A stretch of 64,000 nucleotides of DNA from CAWJLS01 sp963843755 (GCA_963843755.1 CAWJLS010000002.1:248001-312000); one strand, 5' to 3'; positions 9,525 to 18,193 are shown, numbered from the stretch's first letter. The notes: generated from the letters alone by a model not told the origin. Program-made: numbers and translations.

Positions 9525-10958
9525 ATGGGACATCTGCGACCGGCCTCGACGATCTCGAACGGTGGACCGTGGAGCGCGGCACGACTCGGGGCGACGCTCC
9601 TTCTCGGGGCGGCTCTCGTGGCCCTGGGCTGCGGTACGTCCGGCGACTCGGCGTCCGACGACGGGGGTCAGGCGGAGGAGGCCACCGCGGACAGCGGCAG
9701 CCAGGCGGCGACCGCCCCGCCAGACGAGCTGATCCTCTACGCGCCGTCCAGCTTCCAGACGACCTACCTCGTCGACGCCTCCAACCAGCCCGTCCACCAG
9801 TGGACGAGCCAGTACAAGGCGGGGCAGTCGGCCTTCCTCCTCGACGACGGCAGCATCCTCCGGCCGGGCTCGATCAACGACGTGGCGCCCGACAACCGGT
9901 TCGTCGCCGGCTACCGCGAGGGCCACAACGACACCTTCAACATCGGCGGCATCTTCCAGCGGCTCTCGAAGGACAGTGAGGTTCTCTGGTCCTGGGAGCA
10001 CTACGGCGACGACTACGCGCCCCACCACGTGGTGACGGTGCTGCCCAACGGCAACCTCCTTTTCCCCATGTGGAGGTACCACACCGAAGAGGAGTCCCTG
10101 GAGCTGGGCCGTGACCCGAAGCACCTGACCTCCGGCGGCCTGTGGATCGATTCTCTGGTGGAGATCCATCCGACCGAGGACGGGGCGCAGATCGTGTGGG
10201 AGTGGAAGGCGTCGGACCACCTGGTTCAGGACTACGACGAGGCCAAGGCCAACTACGGCGACCCGGCCGAGCACCCGCGCCATATCGACGTGAACTACGG
10301 CAAGGGATACAACATCCCGGAAGACTTCATGCACGTGAACTCCGCGTACTACCTGGAGGAGTACGACCAGATCGTGTTCACGTCGTACCACTACAGCGAG
10401 CTGTGGGTGATCGACCACTCCACCACCACCGAAGAGGCCGCGGGCAGCACCGGCGGTCGCTACGGCAAGGGCGGAGATCTGCTCTATCGGTGGGGCAACC
10501 CCGAGGCCTACGGCCACGACGAGTCGGACCAGTTCCAGCTCCACGCCACCCACGACCCGAAGTGGCTGCCGGAGTCGCGACACTTCATCATGTATGACAA
10601 CAACGTCAGCCACGGCGACAGCATGGTGGTGGAGATCGCACCACCGATCCAGCTCGACGGGAGCTACACCCTGGACGGCGACGTCTTCGGGCCGTCGCAG
10701 CCCGTGCTGGCGGCCGACCTGGGCGTCGAGGCGACCTCGGTGGGAACCGCCCAGCGCCTGGCCGACGGCAACACCCTCTCGTGCGACTGCACCTCCAGCG
10801 AGGTGATCTGGGTCGATCCGAGCGGCGCCGTCGGCTCCACCTCGAACATCTGGCAAAACACCACCGGCGACGCCGACCAGGGCCAGGTCTTCCGCCTGGT
10901 GGGCTACGACCGGCAGAGCCCCGGCGTGGTGGCGCTGGGACTGGGAGGATCGCAATGA
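9525..10958 (+). CDS. Arylsulfotransferase (ASST)-like lipoprotein
   Basis: The chosen ATG has AGGAG six bases upstream and gives a lipoprotein signal ending in LVALGCG, so the protein (477 aa) should be acylated at that Cys. An acidic linker (about 25-60) precedes a beta-propeller region with repeated strand motifs such as YLVDASNQPVHQW, FLLDDGSILRPG, VLPNGNLLFPMW, IVWEWKASDHLVQDYD and HATHDPKWLP. This pattern is that of arylsulfotransferase-type propeller proteins (ASST families). His residues in DYAPHHVV, FMHVNS and LHATHD could form the active centre, but I cannot map them to the ASST catalytic His with certainty. It is monocistronic with its own promoter, divergent from the repeat protein. 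Confidence 0.65.
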   Translation: MGHLRPASTISNGGPWSAARLGATLLLGAALVALGCGTSGDSASDDGGQAEEATADSGSQAATAPPDELILYAPSSFQTTYLVDASNQPVHQWTSQYKAGQSAFLLDDGSILRPGSINDVAPDNRFVAGYREGHNDTFNIGGIFQRLSKDSEVLWSWEHYGDDYAPHHVVTVLPNGNLLFPMWRYHTEEESLELGRDPKHLTSGGLWIDSLVEIHPTEDGAQIVWEWKASDHLVQDYDEAKANYGDPAEHPRHIDVNYGKGYNIPEDFMHVNSAYYLEEYDQIVFTSYHYSELWVIDHSTTTEEAAGSTGGRYGKGGDLLYRWGNPEAYGHDESDQFQLHATHDPKWLPESRHFIMYDNNVSHGDSMVVEIAPPIQLDGSYTLDGDVFGPSQPVLAADLGVEATSVGTAQRLADGNTLSCDCTSSEVIWVDPSGAVGSTSNIWQNTTGDADQGQVFRLVGYDRQSPGVVALGLGGSQ

Positions 10959-11058
10959 TGCAACGTTGGAGCTTCGAGCCTGGCCACACGGCGGCGCATT
11001 TCCGGTCACGGCCCGCCGCGACCGGACGCCGACCCGGCGGAGAAGCACGACCGTCCAG

Positions 11059-11400
11059 CTACTTTCCCGTCAGCTCGTCCCAGACCGGTCTCACCTCCAC
11101 CGTGGCCGCCGTCGCCATCGGGTGTCGACTCGCGATCTCGACCGCCGCCTCCAGGCTCGCGCAGTCGATGAGCTCATAGGCGCACATCTTCTCCTTCGAG
11201 TTTTCGAAAGGGCCTTCCGACCTTCGGACCTCACCCTCGCGAACTCGGACGGTCACGGCCTCACCAGCGGGCCGCAGGGGATTCCCGTAGACCCGCACTC
11301 CGCGCTGCTCCATCTCGCGGATCCAGGTGCCGATCTCCTCGAACAGGGTCTCGGTCGGTGTGAAGAAGTCGTCGTGACTGATGATCAGCAGGTAGTGCAT
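11059..11400 (-). CDS. YCII-related (DGPF) domain protein
   Basis: 113 residues starting at ATG 11400, which has GGAGG upstream. The sequence MHYLLIISHDDFF, a central GNPLRPAGEAVTVRVREGE and FENSKEKMCAYELIDC resemble YCII/DGPF proteins, small ferredoxin-fold dimers with unclear enzymatic roles. The family often lies beside SRPBCC/AHSA1 genes and ECF sigma factors, and the broken AHSA1 gene directly upstream on the same strand fits. The reading frame stays open further upstream but without a start or sensible protein sequence. Confidence 0.75.
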   Translation of the reverse strand: MHYLLIISHDDFFTPTETLFEEIGTWIREMEQRGVRVYGNPLRPAGEAVTVRVREGEVRRSEGPFENSKEKMCAYELIDCASLEAAVEIASRHPMATAATVEVRPVWDELTGK

Positions 11401-11482
11401 GAATCGTCTCTCCCTCCTCGCGGTCTGGGTGCATATCATCGATCTGGCTGAAGCCTCATCGGCAGGACCCCGCCCGGAGCCC

Positions 11483-11677
11483 TCAAGCGTCCGGAATCTC
11501 CGGCTCGACGAGGTGGGCGAGCTGGGCGAGGCACTCCCGCCAGCCCAGATGGCACATCTCGACCGGGATCCTCTCAGGCAGCCACTGCGCCATCGCCTCG
11601 GGCTCGAGGAATGCCCGGTAGACGCGCTCCGGGCTGGTCTTGAGGGCGCGGTGCAGTCGGACGGTACCTGTTGGCAT
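11483..11677 (-). pseudogene. AHSA1/SRPBCC protein gene with its core deleted
   Basis: ATG 11677 has AAGGAGAG upstream. The 64-residue product begins like a full AHSA1-family protein (VRLHRALKTSPERVYRAFLEP...AMAQWLPE). It then jumps straight to the family's C-terminal helix (IPVEMCHLGWRECLAQLAHL). AHSA1 proteins are normally about 140-150 residues, so roughly 80 residues of beta-sheet core are absent through an in-frame internal deletion. The product cannot form the START-like pocket. It lies 82 bp upstream of the YCII gene, its usual partner. Confidence 0.7.
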
Positions 11678-12076
11678 GGTGTGCTCTCCTTTTGTGGGTG
11701 TGCTTCCCAGGCGACCACCGGCCCTCCGTCCCGCCTGGACAGCGCTGTCTGACTCTAGGTCGAACGAGGGGGCTGGAAATCGACAACCGGAGCTCACGAG
11801 TTGGGCGCCACCGGTGAGGCGAAGCGGCCGGAATGACGACAGCAGGCGGAGCGCCGTCAGCGCGTAGACCTCGGCGCACTGGAGAAGCCTCTCGACCTCG
11901 CACGCCACGCCCCTCTCGATGGTGGTTCCGATCAGGGCGGTTGGTCGTGCGGGTTTTCCCGAAGCCGTGAGAGCTCTCCGTCACTTGCTTCGTTCCTTCC
12001 TCCATGGGGCGCGCGTGCCCCGGAACGTTCCGGGGCGTCGCAGGGCCCCGGAATCTCTAGGGAAGGAGATCGAGCC
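11678..12076. other. 399-bp region without a recognised gene
   Basis: The first part is the upstream region of the shortened AHSA1 gene. Open frames continue here on the minus strand, but their translations look random and lack ribosome binding sites. A good ribosome binding site (GGAAGGAGATC) appears only at the right end, for the next gene. Confidence 0.5.
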
Positions 12077-12649
12077 ATGGGAGTCGGACGTTTGAACGTG
12101 TGGGTCAGCGATGTCGCCGACGCCTGCGGTACCTGGAGCGGCGCCGGCCGGATGACCATCTTCGACTGTGACGGAATCCTCCGGTGGCCGTGAGGTCGCT
12201 GGCGCACCGAGGGCATCGACTGGCAGGGATTGCCGGACGGCACGTACCGCAACCTGCCGTTCCGCTGCGGCCACCTGGAGGCGGAGCTTCCGCCGGGCTG
12301 TTACTGGGTGGTTGCCGGATCGGTCAGTCCGGGCCACGGCTTCATCCACCTCAACTACGCCACCGACGTCGGGATCGTGCAGGTGCGCTGCGACGAGACG
12401 TCCTGCGTGAAGCTCTACAACCCGAGCGCCCGCAAGTGCTGGAACTGGTCCTTGATCGGGCTCCGTGCGCTGGCCGCCCAGGGCGAGCTGGACGCTGGCT
12501 TGGTGGAGAGGGTGGAGAAGCTCGTCGAGCAGGAGCTCCTGGCCGACGTGCCGCGACGCCGGGGCGACGAGATCCTCGCCGAGGTCCGCGAGGACTTCCT
12601 CGAGACCGCCCGCATGAAGGAGGACGACCTCTTCCGAGACCTGGGCTAA
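12077..12649 (+). pseudogene. Hypothetical protein gene interrupted by an in-frame TGA
   Basis: A strong ribosome binding site (AAGGAGATCGAGCC) precedes ATG 12077. The frame codes MGVGRLNVWVSDVADACGTW and onward to TGA at 12191-12193. The same frame then continues with protein-like sequence (GRWRTEGIDWQGLPDGTYRN, LPPGCYWVVAG) and a charged C-terminal helix to 12649. Without the stop this would be a protein of about 190 residues: a beta-rich front half and a helical tail. Either a nonsense mutation has inactivated it or re-initiation (TTG 12230) makes the C-terminal 139 residues. Selenocysteine is not supported, since no selenoprotein family is recognised. Family unknown. Confidence 0.55.
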
Positions 12650-12881
12650 CACCCGCTCGAGGAGCACGGACAAGCTCGCCGAACGGGCGGGTGGCTGAGC
12701 ACGGGCACCGCCCGAGAGGCTCAGCGGCCGATCCGGGCGAGGGCGGACGCCTTCTCCTCGGCGGTCTCCCGCACCGTTCGGGAGTGGGCGCGCTCGTGGG
12801 CTTCGAACCTCATCGTGCACCAGTTTAGCCGTCCGGTCCGCTCTGACCAGAAGTGCCGGAGCCACCGTTCGCACCGGTAGG

Positions 12882-14066
12882 ATGAGAGCCATGAGGCTCC
12901 TCGCCGCTCTCTGCTTCGGCCTCCTCCTCGCCCCTGTGGCCGCGGCCAACGAGCCGATCTGGACCCGCGACCAGCGCCAGGCGCACCGGGATGCCGTGTT
13001 CGCAGGCCGGGTGGTGTCCACGACCCGGCTCTACGAGGCCGAGCAGTCGGAGCTCGCGGAGGGCTTTGAAGGGGAGTATCGAGAAGAGGTTTGGGACGCC
13101 CGGGTGGAGGTGCTGGACGTCCGCAAGGGGCATCCGCTCCTCGAGGTCCCTGTCGTGGATCTCTACTATGTCCGCCCCGCGGACGGGAAGACGATGGAGC
13201 GGGCCCCCGCCTACGTCGAGCTGTCCCCGGGAGACGAGCGGCTCTTTTTCGCTGAGGCCGCCCTCGATCCGGTCGGTGGTGGGGAGGCGCTCTTCGTCGA
13301 GCTCGGGAGTGACGCGATCGCCGGGATCTCCCCTTTGCCGGGGCCGGGGATCGGTCTCCGACTCGTGACCGGGGACTGGAGAGTCTGGTCCTGGTCCTTT
13401 GAAGAGCTTGTCGACGCAGGGTACGCGATCGAGTTCTCTCTGTCCGGCCGGGTGCAGACCGAGAGCCTGGCCCCCGCCGACCGTTGGCAGCTCACTGCCG
13501 ACGGGACGCTCGAGCTCCTTTCCGAGGCGGGCACGGTCTCCTTCCGCTTCCGTCCGCAGGAGCGGCTCGTCTTCGCACATACCATCAGCGAAGGCATCAT
13601 GGCGGGGAAGGTGATCTGGCTCGGTCCCGCAGGCTCCGACTTCGAGAAGCTCTCGCGCCGTCCCACGACGGATCAGATCTGGAAGATGCTCGAGGGGCGA
13701 CCCCTCCCGAAGATCGTGACGGTTTCCGAGCTCCGTGTTCCGGTCCCGAAGATCGTCAAGCTCTACGCCTGGCACGGCATCCGCCTCGAGCCCTCATACG
13801 ACGAGCAGGGCCAGTTCCGCGAGTACCGCGTGAGCGAACCCGCAACGCCGGGCTTCCACATCACGGTCCAGATCTGGAAGTTCCCCGAGGACTGGACCGA
13901 ACGAGAGATCCAGGACTACCTGCTCCACAGCCAGCTGGGCCATGTGGTCCACGGCCGGTACGTCCTGTGGTGGTCGAGCGGCGAGAACGTGGACGAAGGC
14001 GAGGACCTCCTCTACAGGAACCTCCAATCTCAACTCGTGACGCTGTTCGAGGACATGGAGCTCTAA
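12882..14066 (+). CDS. Secreted hypothetical protein
   Basis: 394 residues with a Sec signal peptide (MRLLAALCFGLLLAPVAAAN), so it is exported. ATG 12882 and ATG 12891 are both possible starts. The mature protein is a mixed acidic alpha/beta chain with no domain I recognise. Visible patches include VVSTTRLYEAEQSEL, VEVLDVRKGHPLLEVPVVDL (this resembles a short beta-barrel with an exposed rim) and TPGFHITVQIWKFPEDWTE near the C-terminus. It stands alone between the interrupted gene and the CPXCG/istB chimera. No function is assigned. Confidence 0.65.
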   Translation: MRAMRLLAALCFGLLLAPVAAANEPIWTRDQRQAHRDAVFAGRVVSTTRLYEAEQSELAEGFEGEYREEVWDARVEVLDVRKGHPLLEVPVVDLYYVRPADGKTMERAPAYVELSPGDERLFFAEAALDPVGGGEALFVELGSDAIAGISPLPGPGIGLRLVTGDWRVWSWSFEELVDAGYAIEFSLSGRVQTESLAPADRWQLTADGTLELLSEAGTVSFRFRPQERLVFAHTISEGIMAGKVIWLGPAGSDFEKLSRRPTTDQIWKMLEGRPLPKIVTVSELRVPVPKIVKLYAWHGIRLEPSYDEQGQFREYRVSEPATPGFHITVQIWKFPEDWTEREIQDYLLHSQLGHVVHGRYVLWWSSGENVDEGEDLLYRNLQSQLVTLFEDMEL

Positions 14067-14123
14067 CCCCTTGCAGTATCGCCGCGGGCGAGGAGTGCGA
14101 CACTGGCCCTGGAAGGAGGAGGC

Positions 14124-14747
14124 GTGGAGTTGGAGGAGGTCGAGGTTCGGTGCCCCACGTGCGGCGAGGTCAACGAGGTGGGGTTCGAGTGGAACTTCAG
14201 CGGCGAGCTGACCCAGGATTGCTGGGCCTGCTGCCGGCCGATCCACCGGAGGGTGTGGCGGGACGAGCGGGGCGATCCGCCGATCCGCAGGTCTGGGCGG
14301 AGCCGCAACTACCAAGACCCTGGCACCACGCTCGGCAAGACCCACTTGGCGGCCGGGCTCGGAGTCAAAGCGATCCAGAACGGCTTCTCCGTCTCCTTCG
14401 CCTCGGCCGACGAGCTGATCGAGCAGCTCCGGCGCGACGAGGAGGCCGGACGAAGGATCCAGCGCCGGCGGGCCCTCTCCTCGGCCGTCCTGGTCCTCGA
14501 CGAGCTCGGCTTCCAGGCCCTCGACCGGCGAGAGGCCCACCTGCTCTTCAAGGTGATCGCCTATCGCTACGAGCGCAGCGCCACGATCATCACCTCCAAC
14601 AAGAGCGTGCAGGACTGGCCCGAAATGCTCGCCGGCGACGAGGTCCTCGCCACCGCCAGTCTCGACCGCCTGCTCCATCACTGCCACGTCGTCCAGATCG
14701 ACGGCAAGAGCTTCCGGCTGCGCGAGATGGAAAAGAAGGCCTCGTGA
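14124..14747 (+). CDS. Chimeric gene: CPXCG cysteine-rich N-terminus fused to 5'-truncated IstB ATPase
   Basis: GTG 14124 follows GGAAGGAGGAGGC. Residues 1-60 are a CPXCG-type zinc-binding protein (VRCPTCGEVNEV...QDCWACCRPIHRRVW). From about residue 65 the chain becomes IstB, the IS21-family helper ATPase. It enters at the Walker A region (GTTLGKTHLAAGLG), with Walker B AVLVLDELGF and the sensor region SATIITSNKS, and ends normally at LREMEKKAS. The first 90-100 residues of IstB and all of istA are missing. The fusion thus joins a host gene to the remains of an IS21 element; the element's right-end repeats follow at 14907. Whether the fused protein is made or functional is unknown; the P-loop is changed from the usual GxxGxGKTH. 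Confidence 0.75.
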   Translation: MELEEVEVRCPTCGEVNEVGFEWNFSGELTQDCWACCRPIHRRVWRDERGDPPIRRSGRSRNYQDPGTTLGKTHLAAGLGVKAIQNGFSVSFASADELIEQLRRDEEAGRRIQRRRALSSAVLVLDELGFQALDRREAHLLFKVIAYRYERSATIITSNKSVQDWPEMLAGDEVLATASLDRLLHHCHVVQIDGKSFRLREMEKKAS

Positions 14748-14906
14748 ACAAACCACGACAGACCGGCGCGACCGCCCCTTCCGGGGCTCCGGCCTGCCCC
14801 CGCCCCACCCCCGGCCTACGCCCCTGAAGGGGCCCGGCCCCGGGGGCCGGCAAGGACTGACCGATGAGCACCCGCCTCCCAGATCCTGGACACCCCTGGG
14901 GGAACT

Positions 14907-14981
14907 GCGGGAATCTGGGTGTCCACAAACCGCGGGAATCTGGGTGTCCACAAACCGCGGGAATCTGGGTGTCGATTGACA
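14907..14981 (+). repeat. Three 25-bp direct repeats: right terminus of an IS21-like element
   Basis: The unit GCGGGAATCTGGGTGTCC + ACAAACC starts at 14907, 14932 and 14957, exactly 25 bp apart; the third copy stops after 17 bp and runs into GATTGACA. Multiple terminal repeats and an end in TTGACA (complement of TGTCAA) are typical of IS21 transposase-binding ends. The likely element boundary is 14981, two bases from the stop codon of the convergent SGNH gene. Confidence 0.7.
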
Positions 14982-14982
14982 G

Positions 14983-15897
14983 CTACGGAAGAGTCGCCAG
15001 GACACCCGCCACCTTTTCGGTGACCGCCTTGAAGCCGCGTTTGGTCGGGTGAAGCTCGTTGGCCCACCAGTCGGTGTAGTCGTTCTCCGCGGTGGACAGG
15101 GTGTTGCGTAGGTCCACGTACCGGACGTGGGCGAACGCGGGCAGCACCACGAGCGACTGAAGCATGTCGTTGAAACGATCGATCAGATCCTCGGCGAGAG
15201 CGGTGCGGCGTAGGGACTCGGAGTCGCCGCCGAACCCCTTCTCGCGGAAACCGGGCTCCAGCCACGGTCCCGGTAGAGCGGACCAGCCGCCGAGAAAACC
15301 GCGGCCGTCTGGAACTGGGTGGTCGTAGCCGTGCACCAGGATCGGCAGGGGGTTGCCAAGCCGCTGCCGGCAGATCTCCGTCACGGCGCCGAGGATGGTC
15401 ACATATGCGACTCGTACCCGCTCGTCGATTACTCCTTGCATCACCGATTCGTTGAGGCCGGCAATCGTCGAGCGGGAGTGGTTGAGGAGCATGCCGAATT
15501 CCTTCCCGGCGACGTCGTTGCCGCCGCCCGACAGGAGGAGGGCCTTGGGAGGCGTGCCACGCGCAATGAGCTTCTCGAGCAAGCGGCTAAGTCCCTCGAG
15601 TTGCCCGCCGGCATAGGCCATCTCCTCGACGCGGTCACCCTTGTGGGCCACCGACTCGACGCTGTAGCCATAGTCGTCCTCGAGCACCTTGAGGATGTCG
15701 TGGAAGGGGTAATCGAACCAGGAGTCCCCTTCAGCGACGAGGATGCCGCGAGCGGGCGCGGCGGCGGTGGTAGCGGCGAGACCGAACGCCTGCGCTCTGG
15801 CGGCAAGGATCTGATCCCGGCTGGCGACTACGCTCCGGGCTTCATTACGGCCGTTCTCGATGGCCCGTGTGAGGACTTCTTGCGGTAGTGGCTTCAT
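14983..15897 (-). CDS. SGNH/GDSL-type hydrolase
   Basis: 304 residues without a signal peptide. Block I is AEGDSWFDYP with the nucleophile at Ser59. The glycine of block II and LLLSGGGNDVAG (block III, Asn for the oxyanion hole) follow, and the catalytic His lies in NELHPTKRGF near the C-terminus. The residue normally Asp three before that His is Asn here, with an Asp further upstream (YTDWWANELHP). The enzyme should hydrolyse an ester; the substrate is unknown. It is the last gene of a same-strand group with an S8 peptidase and a small prodomain-like protein, whose lower GC and isolation suggest acquisition as a unit. Its stop is two bases from an IS21-like end, so the C-terminus is intact. 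Confidence 0.8.
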   Translation of the reverse strand: MKPLPQEVLTRAIENGRNEARSVVASRDQILAARAQAFGLAATTAAAPARGILVAEGDSWFDYPFHDILKVLEDDYGYSVESVAHKGDRVEEMAYAGGQLEGLSRLLEKLIARGTPPKALLLSGGGNDVAGKEFGMLLNHSRSTIAGLNESVMQGVIDERVRVAYVTILGAVTEICRQRLGNPLPILVHGYDHPVPDGRGFLGGWSALPGPWLEPGFREKGFGGDSESLRRTALAEDLIDRFNDMLQSLVVLPAFAHVRYVDLRNTLSTAENDYTDWWANELHPTKRGFKAVTEKVAGVLATLP

Positions 15898-15952
15898 CTC
15901 AACTCTCCTCTGGAAAATTGAACCTTGACCAGCTATCGACAGCGATTGGCGA

Positions 15953-16171
15953 TCAGCACTCCGTGTCGGGCAGTGGGTAGTCGATCTCTTCAGCTACGGA
16001 CCACTTGCGCAGCCGCCGACGTACCTCGGTGATCCCTTCTTCGGTGCCCTCGACGAGCAGCGCTCGCGGAATTTCGCTATCGATCACCTGGACTCCTTTG
16101 ATACTCGCTAGCTCGGCGAGGTCACTCGGATCGGGGTCGTTACCCCTGTGGAGGAGGACGAACCGTTTCAT
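15953..16171 (-). CDS. Small subtilisin-prodomain-like (I9-type) protein
   Basis: 72 residues from ATG 16171, which overlaps the stop of the S8 peptidase (ATGA), so the two are translationally coupled. The sequence MKRFVLLHRGNDP, a middle ASIKGVQVIDSEIPRALLVEGTE and end SVAEEIDYPLPDTEC suggest the beta-alpha-beta fold of subtilisin prodomain/inhibitor I9. In that family the C-terminal tail blocks the protease active site. The similarity is by pattern only. The likely role is a trans-acting inhibitor, chaperone or immunity factor for the coupled peptidase. Confidence 0.6.
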   Translation of the reverse strand: MKRFVLLHRGNDPDPSDLAELASIKGVQVIDSEIPRALLVEGTEEGITEVRRRLRKWSVAEEIDYPLPDTEC

Positions 16172-17703
16172 ATCTGTGCCGGGTCGGGTAGCCCGTATCC
16201 CTCGAATATGAGGCCTAGTCCTCTGCGTGTACAAGCGGTCTGCAGGAGCTTCTCAATGGCCGCGGAGCGAGCCGCGTCGCGTGCCATGCCGAACACTGCT
16301 GGGTTCTGAGAGAGCAGGCAGGCTGCCGTTCCTGCCACCACGGGTGCTGCCATCGAGGTTCCGCTGAGCGGGCCGAAGTGATCGTGCGGCAGGGTCGAGA
16401 GGGCGCCGACGCCCGGGGCTACCATGGCGATCTGGGGCCCGACGTTGGAGAAAGAGGCTAGGAATTCAAAACTATCGGCGGTGCTATATGGCGGACGCTG
16501 TACGTCGGCTTCACAGGCGGAGCCGCCAGGGTAGGTGGATTCGCGCCCTAGCGCCGCCACTGCCGTGGCGCCGCGGTATGCGGCGGGGTAGCTCACCGCC
16601 TTCCTGCCATCATTTCCTGCGGCGATCACCACCAGCATTCCTTGGTCGCGCGCATCAGCGATTGCCTCCTCCACGACGACATCGAAGGGACCGCCGCCTA
16701 GGCTCAGGTTGACGATGTCGCAACCATCCTCGGCCGCGAGGATCATAGCCTTGAGGATGGCGTAGTTGCTGGCGCCAGCACCGCCCTTGGCGAACACTCG
16801 GTAGGCATAGAGACTAATCCCGGGCGCGAGACCTCTCAAGCCACCACCGGTGTCGTTTGAGCCGACGAGACCGGCGACATGCGTCCCGTGGTAGTGGCCG
16901 TCTTCGAAATCGGTGCTCTGCTCACCGGTCACGGTGTTGCGCCCATGGACGACATTGAGATCGCGGTGTGGGCCGACTCCAGTATCGAGAATCCCTACCT
17001 TGACTCCCATGGTCGGATCGAACCGCGACGCACCGTAATAGTGGCGGACGCAGTCAACGAACGTGAGATCCACCGGCTCGAGGGGTACCGAAGTTGCGCC
17101 AGGCACTGCCACGCTTGCTCGGTAGGCGCCCCAGTAGCCGGCATCCCACTGCGGCAGGCAGAAGAGAGGCTGCGGTCCAGACGTAGGGAAGCCGACCGTC
17201 GCGTTGCCCGAAGCGTCGGTGATGGCGGCTGACAGCCGGTTGCCGATGCGGATCCCGGGCAGTGGAGCTCCTGTCTTCGCGTCAGTCACCGTCACCTGAA
17301 GCTGGTGCGTTCCGGCCAACGGTGACGCTGCAAGCAAGCTGCTCACTGGAGGGAGCGGGTGAGGCTGGGCCATCCCCCCGGTTCCCTCGCTCGATTCGGT
17401 GGGCGTAGCCATCGGCGCCAAGCCGAATGGCTCGGGTGGCCCATAGTAGACGACCGGTACCGCTCGGACAGGCTCAGTCGACCGGTTCAGCGCTTCGGCA
17501 TCTTGCGGTTCAAGCTCGACGAGCTTGGGGCCATTCTCGTGCGTCGTGTCGATGATCTTCGCGGCGATGCCCATCGGAAGCTTCGCGGCCATGGACGGCC
17601 CGGTGCTACTCGCCACGGGCATGCTAGTGAGGACGGAGAAGGCGGGGTCTGACCCCTTCGCGTGGACGCCCCGCCGTGGGAGCAGAATGAAAGGCTCGCT
17701 CAA
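16168..17703 (-). CDS. S8 (subtilisin-family) serine peptidase with own prodomain-like N-terminus
   Basis: The start is TTG 17703, supported by AGGAGG five bases upstream. Of 511 residues, about 1-90 look like a prodomain (FILLPRRGV...KIIDTTHENGPKLVELEP), with no signal peptide. Residues 130-205 resemble a small beta-sandwich/carboxypeptidase-regulatory-like insert. The catalytic domain has Asp240 (GILDTGVGPH), His272 (HGTHVAG), Asn364 (AAGNDG) and Ser450 (SGTSMAAP). All triad residues are present, so it should be active. It heads an operon with the coupled I9-like small protein and an SGNH hydrolase. Without an export signal it may act in the cytoplasm or be released another way, which makes the context unusual for a nutritional protease. 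Confidence 0.9.
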   Translation of the reverse strand: MSEPFILLPRRGVHAKGSDPAFSVLTSMPVASSTGPSMAAKLPMGIAAKIIDTTHENGPKLVELEPQDAEALNRSTEPVRAVPVVYYGPPEPFGLAPMATPTESSEGTGGMAQPHPLPPVSSLLAASPLAGTHQLQVTVTDAKTGAPLPGIRIGNRLSAAITDASGNATVGFPTSGPQPLFCLPQWDAGYWGAYRASVAVPGATSVPLEPVDLTFVDCVRHYYGASRFDPTMGVKVGILDTGVGPHRDLNVVHGRNTVTGEQSTDFEDGHYHGTHVAGLVGSNDTGGGLRGLAPGISLYAYRVFAKGGAGASNYAILKAMILAAEDGCDIVNLSLGGGPFDVVVEEAIADARDQGMLVVIAAGNDGRKAVSYPAAYRGATAVAALGRESTYPGGSACEADVQRPPYSTADSFEFLASFSNVGPQIAMVAPGVGALSTLPHDHFGPLSGTSMAAPVVAGTAACLLSQNPAVFGMARDAARSAAIEKLLQTACTRRGLGLIFEGYGLPDPAQI

Positions 17704-18193
17704 CTCGACCTCCTTGGGACTGGTGCGGATTGGATGTCCGGCTTGTTCCTTGTCCTAAGTAGACGGACCTGGGAAGAGATTTCCTTCCCACCACGGCTTC
17801 AAGGTTTCGCTTAGATCGCTCAGCGCCCTGGGCTCGGTTCGTCGCAGGGATCTTCCGCCTGCCAAGGCTGTCATTGGCCGGCAAGTCTCGAATCAGGTCA
17901 GTCGTTGCCGACGCCATGAGCGAGGCCAGCGAAGAGAACGGCAACCCGACTGAATGCGCCTAAGTACGACTTCGATATCTAAGCGTGCTTTGGCATCGAG
18001 AGGTGAACCTGACTCGGCTATGCAAAGCTCCGCATAGCTGGGTCAACTCCAAGGTGTGACCTGGGTAGTCGGAAGATAGCCTCCGAGGGTCTCGCCGTGG
18101 CCTGCGCCGGTTCGGCCACCTCCCTGGCGATGCAGGCTGATTCCCCTGTAGTCGGCATCCGGCTTCCGAAAGCCCCGCACCGAGCCCGCAGAA
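17704..18193. other. 490-bp region without a gene, with one inverted repeat
   Basis: This separates the S8 operon (transcribed left) from a toxin-antitoxin pair. Stops are frequent in the lower-GC part and no convincing ribosome binding site or protein was seen. A perfect 7-bp inverted repeat GCTATGC/GCATAGC with an 8-nt loop lies at 18017-18038. It is a candidate operator or hairpin. Confidence 0.5.

Noticed and set aside
12191..12193. Selenocysteine at the in-frame TGA
   Set aside because: No selenoprotein family, no partner Cys homologue known to me, and no SECIS-like hairpin obvious just downstream; a nonsense change is simpler.
12721..12813. A 30-codon minus-strand ORF (MRFEAHERAHSRTVRETAEE and on)
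   Set aside because: Sequence looks helical and charged but there is no ribosome binding site, no partner and no family; could be a fragment, not supported as a gene.
14907..14981. CRISPR array, because of evenly spaced 25-bp direct repeats
   Set aside because: The repeats are contiguous with no spacers and sit next to istB, which fits an IS21 end.
17730..18190. Small RNA or short protein gene in the gap before the ParDE-like pair
   Set aside because: Only one 7-bp inverted repeat is seen, with no promoter or terminator bracketing it.
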